Of a stretch of 64,000 nt of DNA, positions 47,901 to 58,947 are shown piece by piece. How positions within the stretch are numbered: position 1 is the first letter of the stretch; each line of letters opens with the position of its first letter. This DNA comes from Aurifilum marmelostoma. Lineage: Eukaryota; Ascomycota; Sordariomycetes; Diaporthales; Cryphonectriaceae. Position numbers and translations under genes: made by a program. The stretch is from contig JAMXSV010000019.1 in the NCBI GenBank assembly GCA_027559495.1, positions 868,001 through 932,000 on the forward strand. The letters are read 5' to 3'. The notes under the pieces are model-generated. The model searched no databases, had not been told where the DNA came from, and saw only the letters and a list, made by a program, of their open reading frames with translations.

Positions 47901-50575
47901 TCTGAATGTTTCATCCGTAGCTCACGTTCGGTCATATCCAGCAAGACCGATTCTCTGCCTGAGGGGTGCTTGAAATGAACCTCGTTGCAACGTATCATTA
48001 CAAACAAAGGTAGCATGTTCTCAACGAGGATGGTTAGATTGACTTCTCGCGGTAGGTCGATAATTTCCACGAGCTCTGAAACGGTGAGTGGGCGATACGC
48101 CACAGCCGCAGCCGAAAGAATGTCCATGCAGTACTTTCTGTCGCGTTCTCTAAAATTGATCAACTGTGCTTTTGCCCAGCCGTACAGCTTGTCAACATTG
48201 GGCGATGCCTCTCTCACTTCGTCGAGAATCTCAGGAGCGTTCCAGGGTGTGCTAGTTGCCTTTACGATGTTCAAAGCCATATCCAACCACATAAAGTTGC
48301 CGGACGAAATCTCTTGGAACTTCTTTACAACGTTCTCGTGGAGCTTTTGACTATATTGTCCTTCTGTGGCGATCTCAGAGACCTTGGAGACTGCGTACGT
48401 GTGAGAGATGTTGCGAATAGAGTCCGAATCCGAATCAATGAGGAGATGGAGCTGCGCTTCCTCTGTCACAGATGCGAGCGTCACATTACGCTTCGTGTCG
48501 TCATGAGATAGCAACCATCTGACCTTGTCATTAGCGAGTTCCAGAGTCATGCAGATCAGACTCAGCAGGTCATATAATCCACTCCGTCCGTCAATCTGGT
48601 GTCTCAACTTTGACTCGTCTGTCGCGGGAGCTGGGTAGAGGGAGCTGGTGTCGTTGCTATCAGCGAGTTGGTCGATAACATCAACGACGAAGTATGTCGG
48701 GGAAAAGTCGGGATCCTGTATCAAGCTGAAGAGGACCATCGACATAGCGTAGAAGTCGCCGGCTCTGTCAAAACTTTCTCTGCCGGTGATGTCGAATTTC
48801 GAGCTCAGGTGATGCTGTAGAGATGGCTGACTGTTGAGGACGTGGAATATGAGGCTCTTCACGGCGCAAAAAGCGGTCATATGACCCAAATCTAAGCTGC
48901 TGCTGCTGAAGTGATAAGCCACCTTGGGATTGCTTAAGTTGCTGGCGTCTTGGTTGGGCCCTGATAGCCTCTGTACAGCCCCCTGCAGGACCATCGTCTT
49001 GCCGGCTCCAAGAGCGCCGTTCACCCAGAGAACGCGGCAGGTATTTTCGGCGCTCCAGTCATTGAAAACCTGAAACTGTGGAGTTGTGCGTGCCCAGTCA
49101 TACATCAGCTCGGCGACCTGCCCCCCTCTCAGTCTGCAAATGGGAGATCGGCTGTTCATCCACCTGCAGTCTAGCCAAAAGGTCGTTAAGCTTCTGCGTC
49201 TCATCCTCTGTATGAGATCCCGGCCCGCTCGACTCGCCATCGCTTGTATCCAGAAGCTGGGAAAGGACAGTCCGCAGGTCCTGTGAGTCGAAGCTGGCCG
49301 TAAGTGCTTCTTCACAAGTCCGTATCTCATCAACATACGAGTCCAGCTCACTTGGTTTCGAATCGGTCTGTATTTCCTCCACACCTTCTCGAGCACGGCA
49401 AGCGACGGATATTTCATATGACAGAACGGCTTCGAATAGATTAGTGGTGGCCTCCCTAATCCTCGTGAAGGAAGCTTCAACCCCTCTAACGATGCGCAAG
49501 AGTTTGGGGAGCCGCATGTACCATTCCATCCTCGACATGATGTAAATGATATTTGAATGAGCTGTATCAGGTTGGAAGGTTGAATGTAGTAGACTCTGCC
49601 ACCAAAGCAGTAAGCGCGGGATTCAGACAGAGATACAACAGATTAGTGACGCACCTCTATAGCAAGATACGAAGCTACCCAGACAATGGAACAATGCGCA
49701 TGCCTTCCGAATGTGGCTCTCAAGATTGCTCGGAGAGAACGGTTCTTTTCCAGGACGGTCTCGGCCTTGATTCGCCTATCGAGTGTGACATTGGACTCGC
49801 CACTTTCGACATTGCTGTCGTCACGTTCGACACCGCTTCCATCATCGTTTCCCGCACTTAGGCCTTTATTAGATTCGAGGACCTCCTCCTCATCGGTTTC
49901 GCTCTGAATCTCCTGGTCAGACTCGTCTAACCAGATAGTGATCACATCTCTCATTAAGGCTTGACTCTCCCAACGAGATGATAGTGTGATGTCCCACAAT
50001 GGAATGGTCATAGAGGTTTGGCGTGGAGCAAGACTGAGGCGGCCTTTTTGCGCGAGCAAGGCTTTGACGGTCCTCTCATACATTTGCATTAGATTAGGCT
50101 TCTCAACCTTGAGGTTGTCGTACGCATCCTCCCACAAATCGGTTTCCAGCCAAAATGGAGCGTAGCGCACCGAAGAGGATCCTTGTGAGGTTTCCGAGTC
50201 GTGTTCCAGGGCTTCGGGCAGCATCTGGTCGTCCTGACTAGCATCGACAGCCGCAGGAGCGGCCTCAGTGGCTGCTAGCGACTCTTTTCCGCCATGCAGC
50301 TCCGGGGGTTTCTCACGGACCGCAGAAGAGGTCAACGGGTGTGTCTGCTCAGCTTGAGCAATGCCACCTCCGACCTCCTCCAGAGAAATCGGCTCACCAA
50401 TGGCACTAGGTTTCGAGCCTGCCATGGTAGCGGAGCTGCCAGGCACAATAGGTTGAGCGACAGACGGCGGTTTGGCAGTGACGATTTGGGATTGCGGCTC
50501 TTCTAGATGCGTCGGCGAGTCCTTAGCCTTGGACTGCTTCGAACGAGATCTCCAAAATCTCAACCCAGGCGACAT
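44922..50575 (-). CDS. NWD-type NLR: NACHT NTPase with 12 WD40 repeats (one apparent frameshift)
   Basis: Signal-transducing STAND NTPase of the HET-E/NWD group, which in fungi mediates non-self recognition and incompatibility. Exons are 50575-49655, 49595-47615 and 47519-44922. The N-terminal ~100 residues are disordered; a NACHT_N-like helical domain follows (LWEDAYDNLKV, SRMEWYMRLPKLL). The Walker A motif is NGALGAGKT and the Walker B-like strand YFVVDVIDQL. A helical region leads to 12 WD repeats with RLWD/IWD ends, well diverged from one another. The ~170-residue tail ends with SWITWNRHKL, LPEQFRP and GRVL-like sequence, typical of this group. The frame slips at C6 run 49121-49126, just before VAELMYDWA. 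One base fewer gives 1,832 residues with all phases agreeing. It is divergent from the orphan gene at 51449, 873 bp apart. Confidence 0.9.
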
Positions 50576-51204
50576 CCTGTCGAGCGTCGTATCTCTTTAT
50601 CTGAAGTGCCCAGGAAAGCAGTGTGAGGGAGGTCAACTTTGGCAAGCTCAGCCTTGAATGTTGACCACCAGATACGCGTACGCGGCGTGTTCTGGTCGCA
50701 TATTCATCAGCAAAGAGTCAAACAACAGGGCAAAAGACGTGGTGCACTGACCTGCCTGTCGAGATTGAGTCAGACAAGGGCATGCGTGATGCCAGCTGAA
50801 GGAGCTCCTAGCTGCCTGACCTGAGCCGCATTATTAGGGCATGGCGGCGGCCTGGGAAATGGACAGTCCCTCGCACGGTGACACGGCATGGCCATCAGTG
50901 ATGTGTGGCTGCTGCAAGATGTCGGTATCGAATCGGGGAACCCCGCTGCACGACTGTCTGTCATTTGCTGTGGGCAGCGTGGGAAGGACAGCATGGTCGA
51001 GATTCCTGGTACACTACTGCACACTTACTCAGCGCCACATACGCAGGAGCTTTCCCGGTTCTTGCCTGGGTTTCCTACTGGGCAGGAGCCAATTCCGCAA
51101 TTCTGGTGTAAGTAGAGTGTACTTACTCTATGTGTCAATGGGAAGTTCAGTAGACGGTAGCCCCTGCACTTCCCTCCGTGGTTCCTCCAACGAAGGAAGG
51201 AGAT

Positions 51205-51246
<42 letters not shown>

Positions 51247-51448
51247 TTTCCTGCCATCCTCTTCTTTGGCACAGATAGGTCTTCTTATTAGGTCGGCCAT
51301 TCATGCGCCTTGACTTGGGTGCGTAAATCTGTCTGTTTCTCTTCTACAATCCTTTTGGCCCCCTTTTTTTTACCCTATCTTAATCAGAAGCGAGATCTCC
51401 CCCAGAACAGCACTGAGAAACTCTCATCATTGCGACTAGAGACACATC
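50576..51448. promoter_or_regulatory. Divergent promoter region between NLR and orphan gene
   Basis: The two flanking starts point away from each other, so this 873-bp stretch must contain both promoters. It has a (CT)n tract at about 51207-51243 and pyrimidine-rich sequence near 51340-51380, close to the orphan gene start. Co-regulation is an inference from the arrangement. Confidence 0.5.
51207..51243. repeat. (CT)n microsatellite in the divergent NLR/orphan promoter
   Basis: Perfect CT repeat of about 18 units, roughly 200 bp upstream of the orphan gene start. CT-rich tracts are common in fungal promoters. Confidence 0.85.
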
Positions 51449-52900
51449 ATGGATCCTGACATTATAGAATTTCTGAATAATCATGATCAACAAGAATATT
51501 ACGACGAAGATGCCATCTACGATGCCGAGATCGAAGATTTGATGCCAGACGACTCTCGTTCTGATATAGACTTATACCAGCTAAGGGGAGACTTTCGAGA
51601 CGGCGCTGTCAGAGCTTCATACCAGGGCAGCGACTCAGGCCAGCTGATTTTCGGCAAGGAGAAGAGCAGCCAATATCTTACTGTCGAGCGGCTTGTGTGG
51701 ATCGATGGTTTCCGTGGGCTCAGTAGACCCCAGGAGCCTAATCGGCGACCCGACGAGATGACACTCGTGGTACTCGGGTTGACGTTTGGGACAAAGAGCC
51801 GCGAAAGCAAGGTGGACTACGTCACAGTCGAGTTGAGATTCAAGTCCGAGGTCAAGGGAGGGCAGGACCCAGAGGTCGAGGCCTGGGGCCCATTTCACCG
51901 TACCGAGACGTGGAACACATCTTCGGCGCAGCGACGACTCAATCTGAAGCCTGAGGGAAAAGTCACGGCCGGCGGGGCGGGCCAGCAAGTCGGGATCGGA
52001 ATGGCGGTCGAGAACGAGACCTCCTGGGATCGGATCTATTTCGACAAGGGCAGCTCTACCCCGCTGTTCAACCTGAAGAAGAAGCAGTCGCCGCGCAATG
52101 GCGTTATGTGGAAAATCGTACAGAACCAGCTGCACCGCCAAGGTATCACGCCACATTTTCGCGTCGGCGTCCTCCTCTCGAGGCCGTCATCAGCCCCTTA
52201 TCTAGTGGACTTCCGCCTCACGGCCCACACAGGTGTCGTCAACAACATACACAATGGGCTCAAGGACCTCGTCGGTCTGGTTCCTGGCGACAACGTCTAC
52301 TGGCGTGCGACACCGCGCCCGGGAGACAAGAAAAATTGCTACGGCGAAGGGCTGCGCATTGCCCAGACAGTTGTTGACACGGAAAACCTCGGACGATTGA
52401 TGTCGAATCCTTACGACAGTACGAACCTAGACCACAGCTGGCTGAATGCGTGGGATAGGTTTGAAGTGCCAGAGCCGAAGACTAATGCCGAGACTGCGCA
52501 GAAAGATGAGACGGTGAGCAGCGGGGCTGCTGAAGCCACCGCTGCAGAACAGCCCGTAAGTAAGATCGATCTCAAAAACATTGAGGCAAAAGCGCCTCAT
52601 CCAACCGAAAGCCTGCACCAGCCGGCCAGCGCAGCAACCCCTGGCACTTCGGCTACTCCAGGGCGAAAGCATAGCCCGTCTGGAGTTCCTGGTTTCCCTA
52701 CATGTTGCAGGTTTTCTGGCTCGCACGTGCCGACAAGCTTCTGTCCCGCATTTGACTATGGGAGACTCGTATCGCTCGAAGCTCGAGCTGCCCAAGCTGA
52801 GGCTCGAATTGGGGCACAGGACCGGATCATTTTTGAGTTGCAACAAGCCTTGCACAATATGGAGAAAGCTCTTGCTGCAGTCACGAATCGCATTGCTTGA
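51449..52900 (+). CDS. Orphan protein with acidic N-terminus and C-terminal coiled coil
   Basis: No family recognised. It is an uninterrupted 483-residue frame with good codon use. Residues 1-45 are very acidic (EYYDEDAIYDAEIEDL). Residues ~60-330 look folded, with many alternating hydrophobic strands (TLVVLGLTFG, VDYVTVELRF, KFRVGVLL-like HFRVGVLL) and a glycine-rich stretch (TAGGAGQQVGIG). Residues ~335-430 are Ala/Pro/Glu-rich and disordered. The last ~45 residues form a heptad-like helix (SLEARAAQAEARIGAQDRIIFELQQAL), predicted to oligomerise. No signal peptide or membrane helix is visible. It sits between an NLR and a subtilase, so an effector, target or regulator role in that system is possible, but nothing in the sequence proves it. 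Similarity to fungal gasdermins or other pore formers was considered and cannot be judged by eye. Confidence 0.7.
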   Translation: MDPDIIEFLNNHDQQEYYDEDAIYDAEIEDLMPDDSRSDIDLYQLRGDFRDGAVRASYQGSDSGQLIFGKEKSSQYLTVERLVWIDGFRGLSRPQEPNRRPDEMTLVVLGLTFGTKSRESKVDYVTVELRFKSEVKGGQDPEVEAWGPFHRTETWNTSSAQRRLNLKPEGKVTAGGAGQQVGIGMAVENETSWDRIYFDKGSSTPLFNLKKKQSPRNGVMWKIVQNQLHRQGITPHFRVGVLLSRPSSAPYLVDFRLTAHTGVVNNIHNGLKDLVGLVPGDNVYWRATPRPGDKKNCYGEGLRIAQTVVDTENLGRLMSNPYDSTNLDHSWLNAWDRFEVPEPKTNAETAQKDETVSSGAAEATAAEQPVSKIDLKNIEAKAPHPTESLHQPASAATPGTSATPGRKHSPSGVPGFPTCCRFSGSHVPTSFCPAFDYGRLVSLEARAAQAEARIGAQDRIIFELQQALHNMEKALAAVTNRIA

Positions 52901-53631
52901 GATTCTCTTCCTGCGGTTTTCTTGCTCTTATTTCTTTTTCTCTTTTCCTTTCTCCTCCTCCCGTTGTATTCTTCTTTGGCAGCTGCACCACCGCGGTTGA
53001 CTCCTCCCGTCCGGGTACCGTCTGTTACCTTAGTCTTTAGTACTTAACAGTTTTCAAATATGTTTTAGTTGACATTTCTCCAGCTCCTCGATGATGTAAT
53101 ATTCTATCATTGTGAGAGGATGCTGACATGCATGGCGCAAGTCTTCAGCCCGCTCCATATTTCGGAAGACCATTGCCCTAGATGGACATTCCTCCTTCGA
53201 TATTACCAGATATGGTCACAATGTTGTATTTCATCATCAATGTGGCACACGCGTCGGAGGACTGCAACAGCGGGAACGACAAATCGCCGGCAGCCTTCTC
53301 ACACATATATATCTTTTCAGCTCGTAAGCTGACCACCCTTTTGACCAGTCAAATTGCACTGGGTACCATATACTTCCTGGATACATGTGCATTTAGTACT
53401 AGCACGGAATATAGCTCGCACTGTATCGGGTCTTGTGCTCGGATGGTCTACTGTCATCTCTCCAGTGTTCAGCGTCTCTTGTTTTGTTGTTCACAAAATA
53501 CCTAATCTCGTCCATGAATCGCATTCGTTATGACCTCGCTGAATCATTCGTGTTAGTCTCATCAATCGATTGTATTTTCAACCGAGTGCATCGTCGTACA
53601 GTATCGCATCTTTCTCGTCAGAAGCGTCGCG
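52901..53631. other. Intergenic region, no gene seen
   Basis: Holds the 3' flank of the orphan gene and the promoter of the S8 protease gene, both on the plus strand. No additional coding frame or RNA gene is supported. Confidence 0.45.
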
Positions 53632-56600
53632 ATGGTCGCCCTAGAGGACAAAGCAGGGCTGAAGTATTACGTCAAGCCACCTGTGAAGGACAAGGAAAGA
53701 TTCCACTCAAACAAGGCTTGGCAGACACTGCATGAAAAGTGGAAGATAAACGATGGACCTGAGACTCTTCAGTCGCTGACGCCCTTGATTGTGAACGTTG
53801 CTGTCGAACAGATGAAGAACAAGGACAAGGAACCGTCGGCGTGGGGTGGCGTGAGGCTGTTTCTAGAGGGCGAATATAAGGAGCACAAGATTGACGACTG
53901 CGTTCTCTGGTACATACTCTTCGAGGCCGTCGACATCAGTCACCGCAAGGATGACCGCGATGAAGCTCGAGTCCGGGTCGCCATCAGCCAGATGATCATC
54001 GAAATGAGGCCGTACCTAGCCTTCGAGAACCCCCGTACGGATGAGGTGAATTTCTACAAGAAGCGATGCAAGCTACCTAAGATGCACGAAAAAACCAAGG
54101 AGCTGAAAACGACGCCCTTCTTCGTTGCCGCTAAATGTGGCAATGCCAAGGCCATCGCATCTATGATTTCGACCGGCAAACGATTCTACGATGGGGATCA
54201 CAGCTGGGCGGACACGATTGAGTTCTTCAACCAACGCGAAGTCACGACTCGAGACGTCTCATTACGAGACGTGGTTTGCGATGCCGACCCTGATTCGAAA
54301 AACGACGAAACAGCATTGCAGCTCGCTACGAGGGCGGTTTCCGGGTCTCTCGAGACGCTCGAGGAGCTTCTCAAAGTCGATCGCATTGCTGAATCCGACA
54401 AGTCCTTCGAGCATGCTGTGGATGCTGGCTTGCTTCATGTTGTAGACAAGTTCCTCGAATATGAGCAATTGGTCAACGACAACGTCGGACCCGAATCCAT
54501 CCTCCAGGCCATAGAGAAGATTGAGGAGCCAACTCCTGTTCAGAGGGTGAACCGGAGGCATAAAAACCCCACCGTTCCCAAGGAGGATCGCGTGAAGATC
54601 GCTCAAAGCTTGGTGCGCAAGGCCAAGGGGCGAGACACATTCAAACCAAAAGTCGTGGACATTATCATCAAGCGAGGTTTGATGGACATCTGGCGGGAGA
54701 TACCTGACCCCGAGAAATCCTTAGCTGAGGACATAAAGTCCTGTTTGCTCCATTTGGCCGTGCTGTATCGACAGTGCGATTTCGTGGAGCTCTTCCTCAA
54801 ACACCCCAGCTATTCCCTCTCGGTGAGTCAAGAACAAGCACTGTCGGGAGGAGGCCTAGCGATGAAATCGGCTGCCGATAGCGCAGAAAAGAAATTCCCT
54901 CTCTGGTACAACAACCACAGCTGGGACCCCACCAAGGCTGGCTTTGTCCCGTGGAAAAAGGATCTTGAGATTTCACATCCAGATGCAAGATCGACAATCC
55001 GCGAGAAACTAGTGACGAAGATGATCCGTGAGGTGGGGGAGATGCAGACACTGTCCGACATTTTCCACGATTCTGACGGTAGGTTGGAGGGCGGCAAGAT
55101 ACCCCTACACATTGGGGTAATAATTTGACTGACGACTTCTACTCCGTGATACACAGAAACCTGTAAGGAGCCTTTCAAGTCAAGTTTTCGCTGCCCAGAC
55201 CCTTGTCATGGAGTGCAGCAGGCGGTGCATCACATCGCATACGCTCTCATGTCGAGCCCGGCCGTCCCATTTCTGAGCACTCAGTAACTAATAGCGATGC
55301 TACATTTTTACAGTCGGCGATCTCTGTTTTGATATCTCTCGATTCAACTCAAAAATCTACCGAGTATCGAATTTTGTGGATTCGGTTATATCGAACAGCC
55401 CGAGCCAAAAGCTGGTCTCGTACGAATCGACTCTGCGGTACGTCGAGTTGCCGCCACTGGACATGATGGAGGAAGAAAGAGAAACTTTCAAGGAAAGCTC
55501 TCATCTCGAACGCAAGCACTCGGAAGTGTTCAAAGTCCTCGACTGGCTGTACCGGAACAAAGTCAGGACGATCATCAAGCTCAAGGTGCCAGATAGGCTG
55601 GTCAACCCTCATGACGACCTAGAAATGGCCGCAAACGTACACCAGTTTCAAGTTGAGGTTCTTGACTGGAAGGTCCTCGACCTCTCCATTTCCATCTTCA
55701 GTCGCGAGGTGAAGAGCAGGATCCGTGAGCTGCACCTATACTCTAGTGGCAAGCGGGCAGTGATCAGCCATTGGTTCAGTGCGGAAGGGATCAGGTCTCT
55801 TGAACAGGCAAGTCATGATTGTGATTACCGTTGGGACATCATCAATTTCCCTGCCCAGACAGGAAGAACCCACAGTGTTTGGGAACTGACCACGAAGACG
55901 CATTACAGCTCGAAACTCTCGAGATAAAAATCATTCAGGTTTGTTCAACGCCCCCTTCCTCCCCTCCCCCTTTTTTTGGAAAAAAAAAAAAAGCGTCCTC
56001 ACCACACACACCAACCTCCTTTTCCTGGGGGGCTTTTGTCTAGCAGTACTATCGAGTCTTTGTTCATAGTAAAGCTAACGAAGAAATCTGTCCAGGAGAC
56101 TTGCTCTCTTGAATCCTGCCGAAAAATAATCACGGAAATCCGCAAGAAACTGATAGATCTGAAGAAGGAAAAGTCTTTCCATGCGCGGATAGGTAAAGTC
56201 GAATCGATTCCTTGGTATCCCACGCCAAAGTTGGCAAACCTGAGTGAGATGTAAGTGTAAAGGTCTAGATCCTAGGCTTTCCCATACCCCGAGATAACAT
56301 TGCGTATTTGTTTGACACTGTCTCTCCGTCATATCAGCGCCTATCGCGTGGCACCAAAGCTCGCCCGATGGTTGACGAACCTGGAAGTCTTGGTGAAACA
56401 AAGAAAAGCCGCGAAGGGCAGCCACCAATACCAGCCAACAAAAGTCGCGATTCTTGACACCGGCATCCTGAGCGTCTCGCCTGTATCACATGACGCCACA
56501 GGAGAAATGGCTGTCCGTGGTGCCAAGGACGAGCTTGCAGTAGTGAGCTCCAAGGGCGAGAACCAAGTCCGGCTGGACGAAAAGCACAGACAGAATGAGT

Positions 56601-57643
56601 ATCGCAGGGGCCCCACCGAGGTAGAGGAGGTAGATCAACACGAGGACAACAGAAGCCTCTGGTCACGGATTCAGGGTGGTCGGTCTTTTGTTGATGAGGA
56701 CTCGAGGCTCAGTCCCTGGCAATTCGCATCCAACCCTCATGGAACCCAAATGGCCAACTTGATCTGTGCCATCGACCCGTTCTGTGAGATCTACGTGGCG
56801 AGGGTTGCTGAGGACTCATATGGAATCACACCCAAGAGGGTTACGAAGGTATGGTGTTGGTCAATCATAGATGTCCCCCCCTAAACGCCCCTGTGACAGA
56901 CTGGTCTGGTGCCGGCACTCAATATTATTATTACTGACCAGACGATCTCTTACCAGGCCATTAAATGGGCCCGAAGCAAAGGTGTTGACGTGATCTCCAT
57001 GAGCTTCGTCATCAGCGACAAAGACCAAGACCTACACGACGAACTGATCAACGCGATGAAGGACGATATCGTGATGACCTGCAGCACCCATGACGAGGGC
57101 TCCAGGATCGTCGACGCTTATCCTGCAGGGTGGATAGGGCCGTCACTGCCCTCACTTATAGTCATCGCGGCCTGCGATGAGTACGGGAAGCTGCTCCGTG
57201 AAGTGGACGAGTCAAAGTACAGTTATATGATACGCGGCCAAGACGTGGCAGCCGGCGTCATCCCCTTTCTCAAATCCGATGACACTATCTCGGGGAGCTC
57301 CGTGTCCACGGCACTCGCTGCGGGACTTTGTTCCCTGATCATCGCGTGTGACCGCCTGGCACATCCAGGGAAGAGGTATAAGAACCTTGACACGTCTGGC
57401 AGCCGCACAGAAACGGTCAAGAAGCACCTGGATCGCATGCAATCGACCACCACTAGCAAGTTTGTGCTGCCGGAAAAATTCGTCCAGAGCCACACCCCAG
57501 GCGTAGGGCAGTCATTGTCCGAATGCGCCGAGGCTGGGGCCATTGCATCTCTGAATGCAACGAAAGTCTTGAGCAAGGAGTTTGGTATGGTTCCGGCTGA
57601 ACTGCAGCGGCAAGGAAGTGGTCTGGCCTTTATTAGACATTGA
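53632..57643 (+). CDS. Ankyrin-like/subtilisin (peptidase S8) fusion protein, intracellular
   Basis: Predicted cytosolic serine protease with an N-terminal regulatory half. Exons used are 53632-55078, 55314-55807, 55909-55938, 56096-56250, 56338-56848 and 56942-57643, giving 1,112 residues. Ankyrin-like helices occur around residues 155-290 (TPFFVAAKCGNAKAIASMI, ETALQLATRAV, FEHAVDAGLLHVVDKFL). The S8 domain spans about 740-1,020 with all three catalytic residues: Asp in VAILDTGI, His in NPHGTQMANLI and Ser in SGSSVSTALAAGL. There is no signal peptide or secretion-type propeptide. The 55808-55908 intron has a GC donor (CAG/GCAAGT) and flanks a 30-nt exon. The first intron is uncertain: 55079-55313 is in phase, but an inner stretch from 55157 also reads like protein (ETCKEPFKSS...) and cannot be joined in phase to 55314. 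Subtilases of this kind occur in fungal cell-death modules beside NLRs. Confidence 0.8.
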
Positions 57644-58547
57644 AGAAGTGCACGATACACCAGCCACAAGATTATGCAGAGATTGTCGTTGTGACAAGGA
57701 AAGGACGTGTGTCGGAGGAATATAATCGACTGTGCTACTTCATTGTCTAATCATATTTCTATGCCCTATTTCAGACATCTTTGTTGTCTATCAGCTAGGT
57801 TGTAATTAAAGCTCAATTCTAAGGTTAATGTCAGCAGACAATCGAGACGTGCTCTCGTACTAATTTGACAGAGATTTCATAATGAGATTCCGATAGATTG
57901 TGAGAGATTTGGTGTTTGCCTTCCCATGTCAAATAATAATTAACTATTGCTTGCTGAAACAGACATTGAACCAGTTTGGTCTCATCTATGCGACAGCGAA
58001 AGGGAGTGATTTGACTACTTCTGTGTCTCGGATCACTACTCAAGTAGACATGCGCGAACAGGCCATATAGCTACTTTCCAGAGTGCTAGGCTGGCTCCTT
58101 ACAATAGTGCCTCGAGATTTAACATCGATCTGGCGTAGCGAGCACCGTTTGTATAAGACCTTGCACCGGAAGAAAGATCCCGCAATATCCACTTGAAGAG
58201 CTACGTACGATGCAAGAACTTGCTGCGTTGAGCCTATCTGGAATGCACGTCTATTGTGGTAATTAATGTAACGGGGTATCCGGAAAGAGGGGGGTTCGAA
58301 TATTTCAGATTAAGAACTGGCAAGGCTAATGAGGACGAAAATCAGATGAATCGCATGTTAACGTTCTAAATATTACCAAATTGGATATGTGGTATTTAGT
58401 GCCCGCAGGTCATCCAGTCTTCAGTAATTACCATTCCTACTGAACTTGGACTCATTTGACTATCACCTTCTCCACCTGGAATACAAACTTGACGGCCTTC
58501 AAGAGACGCAGGAAAAAAAAATCTCATTAGTAGACAAAACCAAAAAA
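57644..58547. other. Intergenic region, no gene seen
   Basis: Somewhat AT-rich, between the protease gene and the tRNA gene. CpA is still common, so it lacks the strong RIP-like signature seen further right. Confidence 0.45.
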
Positions 58548-58651
58548 TGACAAGAGTGAGATTCGAACTCACGCCTCTTGCGAGACCACGAAGAGATATT
58601 CAAGTTTTGAGAACCTGAACGTGGCGCCTTAGACCGCTCGGCCATCTTGCC
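58548..58651 (-). tRNA. tRNA-Leu (anticodon CAG) with a 22-nt intron
   Basis: Read on the minus strand, the acceptor stem GGCAAGA pairs with TCTTGTC, followed by discriminator A. The D arm is TGGCCGAGCGGTCTAAGGCG, a Leu-type A box. The anticodon stem is CCACG/CGTGG enclosing the loop TTCAGG...T, so the anticodon is CAG. About 22 nt of extra sequence lie between loop positions 37 and 38, the usual site of nuclear tRNA introns. A variable arm (TCTCGCAAGAGG) and a T arm with the B box GAGTTCGAATCTC follow. Without the intron it is 82 nt, normal for tRNA-Leu. T-rich sequence just after the 3' end fits an RNA polymerase III terminator. Confidence 0.92.
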
Positions 58652-58947
58652 TGATGAGAATTGAGCTTACTGGAATGCACTATGAACGTTTCAGGAGTGG
58701 TCCTTGAACGGATATGACCTGAATGGACTGACTGGCATACGGGTCGTCGGCGGGCCGAGATACACTGTGGCGGCATGTTGGATAGTACGGACGGATGATG
58801 AAGATACCACGACGAATTAGGAGCAAGAGAAAGGGACATGAACGCATGCACAGGGAGCGGACAGTGAAGCATGTATGAATAGCACAAAATGCTCGATTTC
58901 AAGTCTCTGCGCCTGAGAACTGCGGAGTTGTAAGACAGAAGAGACGG

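Noticed and set aside
58280..58310. Possible second tRNA B-box (GGTTCGAA)
   Set aside because: No acceptor stem, D arm or anticodon stem can be formed around it.
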